From: Rhodospirillaceae bacterium
Lineage (GTDB): Bacteria > Pseudomonadota > Alphaproteobacteria > Rhodospirillales > JABHCV01
Assembly: GCA_018671895.1 (NCBI GenBank)
Contig: JABHGV010000027.1
Span: 35,028-99,027 of the forward strand
Reading direction: 5' to 3'
DNA: 64,000 bases
Part shown: in pieces, positions 8,344 to 16,539 of the stretch
Position numbering within the stretch: position 1 is the first letter of the stretch
Layout: every line of letters begins with the position of its first letter
The notes under the pieces: model-generated
The model's database searches: none
Seen by the model: the letters and a program-made list of their open reading frames with translations, nothing else
Told to the model about the DNA's origin: nothing
Position numbers and translations under genes: made by a program

Positions 8344-9753
8344 CTAAGAAGGCAAGTCGAGGCGGAACGTGGTGCCGCTTTCGCCCGTTTCCAGCAGCGT
8401 CAGCTCGCCGCCATGGGCCTGGGTGATGTCTCTGGAAATGGCGAGGCCCAGTCCGGAACCACCATCGCGTCCCGACCCGGTGAACGGCTCGAACAGGCTT
8501 TCCAGTGCGCTCGGCGGCAAACCGGGGCCATCATCACGGACATCTATAAGGATACGCCCATCCAGCTTTTTCGCCGCGATCACCACTTGTGTCGCCCCGG
8601 CATTTCGCGCGTTGAGGACAAGGTTTTCAAACACCCGGTACAAATGCCCCCGGTCGGCGGTCAGGTCGACCTCGAAGGCGACCTCGCTGATGACATCGAA
8701 TGCTGCGGCATCGTCTGTCGCCGGTCGGCGCGTTCCGACAGCTACCTCGGCGATCAGTTCGCTGAGATGAAATAATGCCGGGTCCAGGGTTATGCCGCCG
8801 CCACCGGCGTAATTCAGGGTCTGACTGCACAGCAGCACCGCCTTGTCGATGGCGTTATACAGCCGGGGGGTGACTTTCTTGACTTCCGGGTCATCGATGT
8901 TGGCCAGGCGGTCCGACACCAGCACCGCGGTTGCCAGCGAATTGCGCAGATCATGGTTGATCTTGGCCACCGCCGCACCCAGCGCGGCAAGACGGGATCG
9001 TTGGTTCAGCGCACTGCGAACTTCGTCTTGCATGAATGTCAGTTCACGTTCGGCAATGCCGATTTCATCGCTGCGTTCGCTCGGCGCGATGGTGCGCGAG
9101 GTGTCTTCGGGGTTTTCGCGAAAGCGGATCATTGAGCGCGTAATGCGGCGCATCGGCCGAACCAGTAACCTGTGCAGGGACAGGTACACCAACCCCGCCG
9201 TCAGCAATGATATGATGACCGACAGCTGCAGAATTCGGTTCGAGAAGGCCAGCATCTCGTGGCGCATGGGGGCTTCATCGAGCACGGCCTCTACAATGAC
9301 GCCCGGCTGCTTGGGCGACATGCCGATCACCCGCATGATCCGGTTATCGTCGCGGAACATCGCCCCATAGGCATCGAGGATCCAGTACGGGAAAGACCCG
9401 GCCCGCAAATCAAAGGTGACGTCGACCTTCGGCGGCATTTCTTTTGACAACATCAGGGAGTGGCGCGTCGGATGCCTGAGAACAACACCATAGGCACCGG
9501 CGTGATACAGCAATTCAGCTTCCAGTTCCGGGCTGACCATATTGTCGGGCGTTGCCTGTAATGCCAGGGCGGCGACGTGCGCGGTGGCGATGCGCTCTTC
9601 CAGATAGGCCTTGCGAAAGTTCGACACCGACGGCGTGTAGATCAGAAATTCAGCAACCATGACAAAAAAGATGGTTAGCACCAGCAGCCGCCCGGACAAC
9701 CCTTTCAGGGCCGTCGGCGGAGACGCGATCGGGGTTTGAGGCTGCTCCGTCAT
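8344..9753 (-). CDS. Orphan membrane sensor histidine kinase
   Basis: The 469-aa product has two membrane spans (about 21-42 and 174-194) flanking a periplasmic sensor of about 130 residues, then a HAMP linker (about 195-245). The dimerisation helix carries the phospho-acceptor in KINHDLRNSLA (His267), and the ATPase domain has the N box ENLVLNARNAG, G1 DVRDDGPGLP and G2 GGSGLGLAIS. It would autophosphorylate on His267 and pass phosphate to a response regulator, but none is encoded within the window, so its partner and signal are unknown. It is followed by no gene in the same direction, and starts 15 bp from the 3' end of the disulfide reductase gene, so it may be the last gene of that minus-strand operon. 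Confidence 0.9.
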   Translation of the reverse strand: MTEQPQTPIASPPTALKGLSGRLLVLTIFFVMVAEFLIYTPSVSNFRKAYLEERIATAHVAALALQATPDNMVSPELEAELLYHAGAYGVVLRHPTRHSLMLSKEMPPKVDVTFDLRAGSFPYWILDAYGAMFRDDNRIMRVIGMSPKQPGVIVEAVLDEAPMRHEMLAFSNRILQLSVIISLLTAGLVYLSLHRLLVRPMRRITRSMIRFRENPEDTSRTIAPSERSDEIGIAERELTFMQDEVRSALNQRSRLAALGAAVAKINHDLRNSLATAVLVSDRLANIDDPEVKKVTPRLYNAIDKAVLLCSQTLNYAGGGGITLDPALFHLSELIAEVAVGTRRPATDDAAAFDVISEVAFEVDLTADRGHLYRVFENLVLNARNAGATQVVIAAKKLDGRILIDVRDDGPGLPPSALESLFEPFTGSGRDGGSGLGLAISRDITQAHGGELTLLETGESGTTFRLDLPS

Positions 9754-9768
9754 ATCGAGGAGTTTAAG

Positions 9769-11193
9769 CTATCCGAAGCGGGCGAGGAAGCGGACGATCG
9801 ATTTCGTCCGTTCGCTGAACAGACTGGGGGTGTAAAAGCTGCCCGCCGCGCGCTTCGATATTTCGCCCAATGTCGGGTACGGCGCGATGGCCCCCGCCAT
9901 ATCGCCAATTTTCATTTTTTTCGTCAGCGCCAGTACCCAGGGCTGAATCAACTCGCCCGCCTGGGCCCCGACGATCCCGGCACCCAGAATTTTTCCCTTC
10001 GGCGTGGTGATCACCTTGATCAGACCATCGGTCAGGCGTTCTGCCCGGGCCCGGTCGTTTTCCGCGTAAGGCCAGCGCAGCACCCTGATCTCGCCGTGTT
10101 GGCTGCGCGCAGCCGCTTCGTTCAAACCGACCTGGGATAATTCGGGCGATGTATAGGTGACCCACGGCACGGCAGAATGATCGGTCTTGGCGGGCAGCCG
10201 GAACAGGGCGTTGCGGATGACGATCCCGGCATGATAGCCGGCAACATGGGTAAATTGCAGGCCGCCCGCGACGTCGCCGATGGCGAAGACTTTCTTGTTC
10301 GATGTGCGCAGCCGGGCATCGACCGCGATGCCGCGGGGTGAATGATCGATGCCTGCAAGATCAAGCCCCAGACCGTCGACATTGGCCGCCCGCCCAGCGG
10401 CAACCAGCAAATGGCTGCCGTCGATGCGGCGTGTCACCTCGCCATCCTGAATGACGACGGTGACACCGTTGTCCGATTTCTCGACCCCGGTGACGGTTAC
10501 GCCTTCCCGCACATCAATGCCGTCGTCAAGCAGGCGTCCGCGCACCACGTCGACCAGTTCAGGGTCGTCGTTGGGCAGGATCCCCGCCATTTCCAGCACA
10601 GTTACCTTGGCGCCCAGATGGCGATGTGCCTGTGCCAGTTCGATGCCGATGGGGCCGCCACCAATGACCAGCAGGTGTTCGGGCAGATCGGGGCCGTCGA
10701 AAATCGTCTCGTTGGTCAGGTAAGGGACATCGTTGATGCCGGGTATTGGCGGCACGAAGGCTCGCGAACCGGTGGCGACAACGAAGCGTCTGGCCCGGAT
10801 GGTCGTCCCGCCAGCCGTGACTTCTTTTGGCCCGGTAAACGCGCCCGCCGCTTCAATGACCTTGACGCCGAGCCCTTCGAAACGTTCGACCGAATCTGTC
10901 GGCGCGATGCCGTCGATGGTGGCGCGCACATGACCGTAGACAGCCGCGGCATCGATGACGGGTTCTGACGACGACACACCAAAGCCCGGCGCGTGACGCA
11001 CGGCCTCTGCCGCATGACCGGCAGCCAGCAGTGCCTTCGATGGCACGCAGCCCGTATTCAGGCAATCGCCACCCATCAAGTGCTTTTCGATGAGCACCAC
11101 CGAGGCTCCCATCTGTGAGGCACCGGCGGCCACCGACAGGCCGCCCGATCCAGCCCCGACAACACAAATATCAACCTTCAGTATGTCGGCCAT
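9769..11193 (-). CDS. FAD-dependent pyridine nucleotide-disulfide oxidoreductase (lipoamide dehydrogenase/mercuric reductase-like)
   Basis: This 474-aa flavoenzyme has the FAD-binding GAGSGG motif (13-18), the redox-active disulfide GGDCLNTGCVPSK (Cys44, Cys49), the NAD(P)-binding GGGPIGIE segment, the second FAD motif FAIGDVAG and a C-terminal dimerisation domain. True lipoamide dehydrogenases have a catalytic His in an HPT motif near the end; here the corresponding segment reads PYPTLGE, with Tyr439 in that place, so lipoamide is an unlikely substrate. The enzyme lies 6 bp downstream of a TVP38-type membrane protein gene, a pairing known in many bacteria, where reductase and membrane protein are sometimes fused. 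The substrate is unknown, and no Hg(II)-binding N-terminal domain is present. Confidence 0.88.
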   Translation of the reverse strand: MADILKVDICVVGAGSGGLSVAAGASQMGASVVLIEKHLMGGDCLNTGCVPSKALLAAGHAAEAVRHAPGFGVSSSEPVIDAAAVYGHVRATIDGIAPTDSVERFEGLGVKVIEAAGAFTGPKEVTAGGTTIRARRFVVATGSRAFVPPIPGINDVPYLTNETIFDGPDLPEHLLVIGGGPIGIELAQAHRHLGAKVTVLEMAGILPNDDPELVDVVRGRLLDDGIDVREGVTVTGVEKSDNGVTVVIQDGEVTRRIDGSHLLVAAGRAANVDGLGLDLAGIDHSPRGIAVDARLRTSNKKVFAIGDVAGGLQFTHVAGYHAGIVIRNALFRLPAKTDHSAVPWVTYTSPELSQVGLNEAAARSQHGEIRVLRWPYAENDRARAERLTDGLIKVITTPKGKILGAGIVGAQAGELIQPWVLALTKKMKIGDMAGAIAPYPTLGEISKRAAGSFYTPSLFSERTKSIVRFLARFG

Positions 11194-11199
11194 TACCGT

Positions 11200-11943
11200 T
11201 TAATCCTTTGATATTTCAGGTTTTTTTATCTTTTTATAGAAAATGGGAATCATCGACAGAACCGCCAGCCCGATAATCGGCGTCAAGATTTCGGGGCTGA
11301 AGATAATGCCCAGATCGGGCTCGGCCCCGGTCTCGAACACGGCGCCCAGGCCATTGCCGACACTGGCGTAAACCATGGCGCCGGGAATCATCCCGAAAAA
11401 GGTGCCAAGCATATAGGTGCGGGTCGAGACGTTGAGGAACGCCGGCACCAGATTGACCAGCCAGAACGGAAATAACGGCACCAGACGCAGGACGAACATG
11501 TAAGTCAGTTCGTTTTCGCGGAAGCCCGCTTCCATTTTGGCGATACCGGCCCCGGCCTTGTTCTTCAAAAAATCCCCAAATGCATAGCGTGCGGCGAGGA
11601 AAATCACCGTCGCCCCGACCGTAGCCCCACTTAGCGACAGCAACCCACCGGCGATGGTGCCGAACATAAACCCGCCCAACAGCGTCAGCCACAGGCCGAC
11701 CGGAACGGAAAAGGCCGTTAACACCGTATAGGCAACCGTAAAGGCGATGACCGCCTGCATCAGGTTGTCATCGCGCCAGGCAATCAGGCGTTCGCGATTG
11801 TCGCTTAAGGCCTCGAACGACAGATATTCGCCGAAACCAAGGCCGAAAAACGCCCCGAACCCGAGCAAAATGACCAACAATGGCAAAAAACGGCGCCATA
11901 TTGGCGCTTTTTTGGGGGTTTCTTGTTGTTCAGCATTCATCAT
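11200..11943 (-). CDS. TVP38/TMEM64 family membrane protein (DedA-related)
   Basis: The product (247 aa from ATG 11943) is a polytopic inner-membrane protein of the TVP38/TMEM64 (SNARE-associated, VTT domain) family. It has about five hydrophobic segments, the family core LLGGFMFGTIAGGLLSLSGATVGATVIFLAARY, and the re-entrant motif RLVPLFPFWLVNLVPAF. Related proteins act as lipid scramblases or transporters in other organisms; the bacterial role is open. A longer start (ATG 11991) has a reasonable AAGGTGA site, so the N-terminus is uncertain by 16 residues. It is the first gene of a pair with the disulfide reductase. Confidence 0.88.
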   Translation of the reverse strand: MMNAEQQETPKKAPIWRRFLPLLVILLGFGAFFGLGFGEYLSFEALSDNRERLIAWRDDNLMQAVIAFTVAYTVLTAFSVPVGLWLTLLGGFMFGTIAGGLLSLSGATVGATVIFLAARYAFGDFLKNKAGAGIAKMEAGFRENELTYMFVLRLVPLFPFWLVNLVPAFLNVSTRTYMLGTFFGMIPGAMVYASVGNGLGAVFETGAEPDLGIIFSPEILTPIIGLAVLSMIPIFYKKIKKPEISKD

Positions 11944-12010
11944 TATCGTTATCCAAAATATGCCCTGAATGTATAGGCGACAGACTAACATATGAGCCAG
12001 TCACCTTTTC

Positions 12011-12032
12011 GTTATCCGAATGTTATCCGAAT
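12011..12032 (+). repeat. 11-bp direct tandem repeat GTTATCCGAAT
   Basis: Two exact, adjacent copies lie at 12011-12021 and 12022-12032, between the divergent TVP38-family and rpmH genes. Each contains TTATCCGAA, a degenerate relative of the DnaA box. They may be an operator for either gene, or chance. Confidence 0.5.
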
Positions 12033-12079
12033 GCCTTGATATCCGGGCCAAAAAGTATTGATTCGGACCGTTGAAGGCG

Positions 12080-12108
12080 TTGACTTGATGCGCCCAAGAC
12101 CGTATACA
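12080..12108 (+). promoter_or_regulatory. Near-consensus sigma70 promoter of the rpmH operon
   Basis: The boxes TTGACT (12080-12085) and TATACA (12103-12108) are spaced by exactly 17 bp. The predicted start site is near 12115, about 26 nt before rpmH. It is the best promoter match in the window, fitting a highly expressed ribosomal protein gene. Confidence 0.8.
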
Positions 12109-12140
12109 CCGGGGCTTGATTTTATCCCGGAGTTAGTCCT

Positions 12141-12275
12141 TTGAAACGTACATATCAGCCAAGCAGGCTCGTCCGCAAACGTCGGCATGGATTTCGCAGC
12201 CGCATGGCCACTGTTGGTGGACGTCGCGTCCTCGCAGCCCGTCGCGCCAAGGGCCGCAAGCGCCTGTCCGCTTAA
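12141..12275 (+). CDS. rpmH: 50S ribosomal protein L34
   Basis: This 44-codon gene starts with TTG, 8 nt after a GGAG ribosome binding site (12129-12132). The product is the very basic L34 protein: [17 protein letters not shown], then [23 protein letters not shown], matching the family along its whole length. L34 sits at the base of the large ribosomal subunit near the tunnel exit. It heads the conserved rpmH-rnpA-yidD-yidC cluster, with rnpA starting 12 nt after its stop. Confidence 0.98.
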   Translation: MKRTYQPSRLVRKRRHGFRSRMATVGGRRVLAARRAKGRKRLSA

Positions 12276-12286
12276 AGAGCAGAACC

Positions 12287-12637
12287 GTGACCGCGCCCGT
12301 GCGCCTGAAACATCGTCCTGAGTTCCTGAAAGTTGCCGCCACCCGGCAAAAATCGGTAACGCCTGGCCTGATCGTCCAGAAACGCGTGAGAAACGGCGGC
12401 GAAACGACAGAGACCCGCGTCGGATTCACCGTCAGCCGCAAGGTCGGCAACGCCGTCCAGCGCAACCGGGCGAAACGGAGACTGCGAGAAGTTACGGCCA
12501 CCGTCGTAACGGAACACGCCAAAATGGGGCTCGATCTGGTCATTATCGGTCGCGCAGGTACATTGAAAAGGCCATATCCGTCCTTGCTGGGCGATATGAA
12601 AACGGCACTAAAGAAACTTGATGCCTGGCGCGATTAG
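12287..12637 (+). CDS. rnpA: Ribonuclease P protein component
   Basis: The 116-aa basic protein assists the RNase P RNA in trimming the 5' leader of tRNA precursors. The signature RNR region is present as [15 protein letters not shown], and the N-terminal part ([11 protein letters not shown]) matches the family's first helix and the substrate-binding cleft. Translation starts at GTG 12287. It lies directly downstream of rpmH in the usual order. Confidence 0.96.
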   Translation: MTAPVRLKHRPEFLKVAATRQKSVTPGLIVQKRVRNGGETTETRVGFTVSRKVGNAVQRNRAKRRLREVTATVVTEHAKMGLDLVIIGRAGTLKRPYPSLLGDMKTALKKLDAWRD

Positions 12638-12656
12638 ACGATTTAGGGGTTGGCAG

Positions 12657-12959
12657 TTGAACAAAGCAGCGGCAATTCTGATACAAGCTCCGCGCACCGT
12701 GGCCAAGGGACTGGTCCGCGGCTATCAGTTGTTGATTTCGCCGGTGCTGCCCGGATCGTGCCGCTTTCATCCGACCTGTTCGAGCTATTCCATGGAGGCG
12801 CTGGGCCAACATGGATTGTTCAAGGGCGGCTGGCTCGCCATTCGCCGCATCGCACGTTGTCACCCCTGGGGCTCAACAGATTATTACGACCCGGTGCCCG
12901 GCACATCCCATTCCAAAAACTGCTGTTCGCAACACGGCCTGAGCACGGAACAAAAATAA
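12657..12959 (+). CDS. yidD: Membrane protein insertion efficiency factor YidD
   Basis: The product is a small amphipathic membrane-associated protein that helps YidC insert proteins into the inner membrane. The family hallmark [25 protein letters not shown] is present, with conserved Cys residues, followed by [16 protein letters not shown]. The TTG at 12657 follows AGGGG at 8 nt spacing and gives 100 aa. ATG 12621, which would overlap rnpA by 17 nt and add 12 residues, is the alternative start. yidC begins at the next base after its stop codon. Confidence 0.93.
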   Translation: MNKAAAILIQAPRTVAKGLVRGYQLLISPVLPGSCRFHPTCSSYSMEALGQHGLFKGGWLAIRRIARCHPWGSTDYYDPVPGTSHSKNCCSQHGLSTEQK

Positions 12960-14708
12960 ATGAACGAAAATCGCAATCTGGCCATGGCGGTCGTGTTTTC
13001 CGTCCTCATTCTGCTGGGGTTCCAGCTTTACAACGAATGGCGCTATACGGATGATGACAACCCGCAGCCTTCGCAAACAGTTGAACAGGCTGAGCCTGCG
13101 ACCGATGCCCAGGTGCCGACAGCAACGACACCCAGTAGCACAGCCCAGGCACCTGACGGCACCGTTGCCGGTGTCAGGGACGCCGTCCTTAAAGGTCGCG
13201 ACGCGATGCTGGCAGAAAGCCCGCGCATTCTGGTCCGTGCGCCGCGCCTGGAAGGATCGCTGGCATTGCGCGGTGGTCGCCTGGACGACCTGACGATGAT
13301 TGATTACCGCGAAACCCTTGAAGCCGACAGCAAACGCATCGTCCTGTTGAGCCCGAGCGGCGCCAAGGATGCCTATTTCGCCGATTTCGGCTGGGTCGGC
13401 AACGGCCTGAAAATGCCCGACAGCAACACCCTGTGGGCGGCGAACCGCAAGACACTGACGCCCGAGACACCGGTCACGCTGAGCTGGGACAACGGTCAGG
13501 GACTGACCTTCCAGCGCACGATGGCCATCGACGAGAACTACATGTTCACCGTCACCCAGACGGTCAAGAACAACGGCTCGTCTGCGGTAACGCTGTTCCC
13601 TTATGGACTGGTCTCGCGTCATGGCAGCCCACAGGTAACAGGGTTTTATATTCTGCACGAAGGTCTGCTCGGCGTTTTCGATGAAACCCTGCTGGAAGTC
13701 GATTACGACGAACTGCAAGAAGACAACCTGATTCAGAAAACCTCGACCGGCGGTTGGCTCGGCATCACCGACAAATATTGGTTAACCGCCCTGATCCCGA
13801 ACCAGAAAGAAGCCCAGACCACACGCTTCACCTATCGCAACGATAATGGCCTGGAAAAATACCAGACCGACTTTCTGGGACAACCCGTCGGCATCGCGCC
13901 GGGCGCAAGCGTGACTGAGGAAAGCCACCTGTTCGCGGGCGCCAAGGAAGTTAATCAGCTGGATGGCTACGAGGCGAGCCTGTCCATCAAACGTTTTGAT
14001 CTGGCGATTGATTTCGGCTGGTTCTATTTCCTGACCAAGCCGATTTTCTACACCATGATCTACATCAACGATTACGTCGGCAATTACGGCATTGCCATCT
14101 TGTTGCTGACGGTGCTGATCAAGGTTTTGTTCTTCCCGCTTGCCAACAAGTCGTACACGGCGATGAGCAAAATGCGCAAGTTGCAGCCGGAAATGGTCAA
14201 GCTGCGCGACCGCTTTGGCGACGACAAGGTGCGCCTGAATCAAGAGATGATGTCGCTGTATAAACGCGAGAAGGCCAATCCGGCGTCCGGCTGTCTGCCG
14301 ATGATTGTCCAGATTCCGGTGTTCTTCGCGTTGTACAAGGTGCTGTTCGTGACCATCGAAATGCGTCATGCGCCGTTCTTCGGCTGGATTCACGATCTGT
14401 CGGCACCCGATCCGACCGTGGTTTGGAACCTGTTCGGGCTGATCCCGTGGGACCCGTCGGCATATCTTCCGGCCGCCGTCCTGATTGGTGTCTGGCCGCT
14501 GGTCATGGGCGTCACCATGTTCCTGCAGCAACGACTGAACCCACAGCCGACCGACCCCCTGCAAGCCAAGATCTTCTTGTTCCTGCCAATTATGTTTACC
14601 TTCCTGCTGGCACAGTTCCCGGCCGGGCTGGTCATTTACTGGGCCTGGAACAACCTGCTGTCGATTATTCAGCAAAAGCTGATCATGATCAAAATGGGTG
14701 TTAAGTAG
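12960..14708 (+). CDS. yidC: Membrane protein insertase YidC
   Basis: YidC (582 aa) is the Oxa1-type insertase that places proteins into the inner membrane, alone or with SecYEG. The gram-negative layout is complete: an N-terminal span (residues 6-23), a Thr/Pro/Ala-rich linker, a large periplasmic beta domain (about 80-345) and five clustered spans at the C-terminus. The core shows GNYGIAILLLTVLIKVLFFPL, KMRKLQPEMVKLRDRFGDDK (coiled hairpin) and NPASGCLPMIVQIPVFFALYKVL. Length is normal. It follows yidD without a gap, so the two are probably translated together. Confidence 0.98.
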   Translation: MNENRNLAMAVVFSVLILLGFQLYNEWRYTDDDNPQPSQTVEQAEPATDAQVPTATTPSSTAQAPDGTVAGVRDAVLKGRDAMLAESPRILVRAPRLEGSLALRGGRLDDLTMIDYRETLEADSKRIVLLSPSGAKDAYFADFGWVGNGLKMPDSNTLWAANRKTLTPETPVTLSWDNGQGLTFQRTMAIDENYMFTVTQTVKNNGSSAVTLFPYGLVSRHGSPQVTGFYILHEGLLGVFDETLLEVDYDELQEDNLIQKTSTGGWLGITDKYWLTALIPNQKEAQTTRFTYRNDNGLEKYQTDFLGQPVGIAPGASVTEESHLFAGAKEVNQLDGYEASLSIKRFDLAIDFGWFYFLTKPIFYTMIYINDYVGNYGIAILLLTVLIKVLFFPLANKSYTAMSKMRKLQPEMVKLRDRFGDDKVRLNQEMMSLYKREKANPASGCLPMIVQIPVFFALYKVLFVTIEMRHAPFFGWIHDLSAPDPTVVWNLFGLIPWDPSAYLPAAVLIGVWPLVMGVTMFLQQRLNPQPTDPLQAKIFLFLPIMFTFLLAQFPAGLVIYWAWNNLLSIIQQKLIMIKMGVK

Positions 14709-14717
14709 GCCGGGCCT

Positions 14718-15380
14718 GTGAACACAAACGAGCCGCCCGCCACTGACCATGAAGCATTGGAGAACGGCCGACTGTTGTTCGCCAAGGAATGCACCTTCAT
14801 CACCGGGGCGGTGGACCTGGCCGGACTTCCCGACACCGCATTGCCGGAAATCGCCTTTGCCGGACGTTCCAACGTCGGCAAATCGAGCCTGATTAACGCG
14901 CTGACCGGTCGCAAATCGCTGGCCCGCACGTCGAACACGCCGGGACGCACGCAGCAGCTAAACTTTTTCAATCTTGATGACCGCCTGATGCTGGCCGACC
15001 TGCCCGGATACGGTTATGCGCGGGCGCCGAAAACCCAGGTCGAGGAGTGGACGGCGCTGATCGGCGATTACCTGAAGGGCCGCCCGAACCTGAGACGCGC
15101 CTGTGTTCTGATCGATTCGCGGCACGGCATCAAGGACACCGACCGCGAGGTCATGACCATGCTCGACACCACCGCAGTTTCCTATCAGGCGGTGCTGACC
15201 AAGTGCGACAAGATCAAACCGACGGCGCTGTCCACCCTTGTGGACAATGTGACCGCAGAGCTTGCCAGCCATGTTGCCGCCCACCCGGACATTATTATAA
15301 CCTCGAGCGTCAAGGGCGACGGCGTCGCAGACCTGCGCGCCGCCCTGGCCGCACTTGCCGTGCCCGCCGGTGAGCAGTAG
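14718..15380 (+). CDS. engB: Ribosome biogenesis GTP-binding protein EngB (YihA/YsxC)
   Basis: This 220-aa TRAFAC-class GTPase is needed for assembly of the large ribosomal subunit. G1 is GRSNVGKSS, G2/switch I contains TSNTPGRTQ, G3 is DLPGYGYA, G4 is TKCD and G5 lies in TSSVKGDG. It starts with GTG, 9 nt after the yidC stop. The N-terminal extension of about 25 residues is ordinary. It sits in the same operon as yidC, as in other Alphaproteobacteria. Confidence 0.96.
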   Translation: MNTNEPPATDHEALENGRLLFAKECTFITGAVDLAGLPDTALPEIAFAGRSNVGKSSLINALTGRKSLARTSNTPGRTQQLNFFNLDDRLMLADLPGYGYARAPKTQVEEWTALIGDYLKGRPNLRRACVLIDSRHGIKDTDREVMTMLDTTAVSYQAVLTKCDKIKPTALSTLVDNVTAELASHVAAHPDIIITSSVKGDGVADLRAALAALAVPAGEQ

Positions 15381-15389
15381 ATTGCTGAC

Positions 15390-16298
15390 ATGACTGATAA
15401 AAAAGACAAATCCAGAGAAGACTGGCTAGCCCAGGCGCGCACCCTTTCAGAGGCGCTGCCCTATATGCGGCGCTATGCCGGTGAGACTCTGGTCATCAAG
15501 TATGGCGGCAATGCCATGGGTGACGAGAGCCTGGCACACCTGTTTGCGCGAGACATCGTGTTGCTGCGGCAAATCGGATCAAACCCGGTGGTTGTCCATG
15601 GTGGCGGGCCGCAAATCGGCGAGATGCTGAAAAAGCTGAAGGTCGAGAGCGAATTCGTCGAGGGTTTGAGAGTCACCGATGAAGAAACCATCGACGTCGT
15701 CGAAATGGTTCTGTCGGGCACCATCAACAAGCGGATCGTCTCGGCCATAAATGCCGCCGGTGGTTTTGCCGTCGGCCTGTCGGGCAAGGACGGCAACCTG
15801 ATCATGGCTGAAAAACTGCGGCGCACGAAACGCGATCCGGATTCCAATATCGAGCGCATCCTTGATCTTGGCCTGGTCGGCGAGCCGACCCGGATTACGT
15901 CGCATGTGCTGGATAATTTCGAAGAATCAGACATCACGCCGGTGATCGCGCCGATTGCCATCGGCACCGCGGGCGAAACCCTGAACATCAATGCCGATAC
16001 GGCCGCCGGTGCCATTGCCTCGGCACTGGCCGCCAGTCGTTTGCTGATGCTGACCGATGTCGAGGGCGTGAAGGACAAAAACGGCGAGTTGATCGAAGCC
16101 CTGACGGCGACGGAAGCGCGCGCCATGATCGACAATGGCACCATTGACGGCGGTATGATCCCGAAGGTCGAAACCTGCCTGAAGGCCATCGACGACGGTG
16201 TCGACGGAGCCGTCATCATCGATGGCCGGGTGCCCCATGCGGTATTGCTGGAACTGTTCACCGAACACGGTGCAGGAACCATTATAGAAGCTGGCTGA
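15390..16298 (+). CDS. argB: Acetylglutamate kinase
   Basis: ArgB (302 aa) phosphorylates N-acetylglutamate, the second step of arginine synthesis. Amino acid kinase motifs include [11 protein letters not shown] (ATP phosphate binding), [14 protein letters not shown] (substrate), LSGKDGNLI, the N-acetylglutamate loop [17 protein letters not shown] and [10 protein letters not shown]. The gene is the last of the rpmH-to-argB run, which places arginine synthesis behind ribosome and membrane biogenesis genes. Its last six codons and stop form part of the transcription terminator, described separately. Confidence 0.97.
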   Translation: MTDKKDKSREDWLAQARTLSEALPYMRRYAGETLVIKYGGNAMGDESLAHLFARDIVLLRQIGSNPVVVHGGGPQIGEMLKKLKVESEFVEGLRVTDEETIDVVEMVLSGTINKRIVSAINAAGGFAVGLSGKDGNLIMAEKLRRTKRDPDSNIERILDLGLVGEPTRITSHVLDNFEESDITPVIAPIAIGTAGETLNINADTAAGAIASALAASRLLMLTDVEGVKDKNGELIEALTATEARAMIDNGTIDGGMIPKVETCLKAIDDGVDGAVIIDGRVPHAVLLELFTEHGAGTIIEAG

Positions 16299-16321
16299 CG
16301 CCAGCCTCGATAATGGTTTTT
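16278..16321 (+). terminator. Terminator overlapping the end of argB
   Basis: AACCATTAT (16278-16286) pairs with ATAATGGTT, and the inner GCTGGC pairs with GCCAGC, giving a stem of about 19 bp with two mismatches and a 4-nt loop TGAC, followed by T residues. The argB stop codon TGA (16296-16298) forms three of the four loop bases, so the hairpin includes the final codons of the gene. Confidence 0.85.
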
Positions 16322-16323
16322 GT

Positions 16324-16407
16324 GGGCGCACTGCGTGGCGCATCCTCTGGAAGCCAAGCCATATATAGCGCGCTGCGCGGCGCGGATTCTGGAAGCCAGG
16401 TTCTATT
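16324..16407 (+). repeat. Two direct copies of a dispersed repeat
   Basis: Copy A (16324-16364) and copy B (16366-16407) repeat with a 42-bp period and share GCGC-CTGCG-GGCGC--TCTGGAAGCCA. A third, inverted relative lies at 43742-43785; copy B matches it over 27 nt with one difference (GGCGCGG, then one variable base, then TTCTGGAAGCCAGGTTCTA). All lie just after the 3' ends of biosynthetic genes. No transposase is linked. Confidence 0.75.
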
Positions 16408-16502
16408 TTCTACAGGAGACAGTTTTTTCCAAGCCCGCGACTGCAGGCCGCCGACCGTTCGGCGCAAGCCAAGGGGCGAGTAGCCCCGCCCGGCGCTTGA
16501 GG

Positions 16503-16539
16503 GGCAAAAAAAATCAGCTAAGGGCTCCACCCTTAGCTG
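16503..16539 (-). terminator. Terminator of the GGDEF/DUF2336 operon
   Basis: On the minus strand a perfect 10-bp stem CAGCTAAGGG/CCCTTAGCTG (16515-16539, 5-nt loop) runs into eight T residues. The stop codon TAA of the last gene (16533-16535) lies inside the first arm of the stem. Confidence 0.92.

Noticed and set aside
8344..9753. Two-component pair with the histidine kinase
   Set aside because: No receiver-domain protein is encoded nearby, so it was recorded as an orphan kinase.
16282..16530. An 82-codon minus-strand frame downstream of argB
   Set aside because: Its similarity between halves comes from the DNA repeat copies, and it covers the argB terminator.
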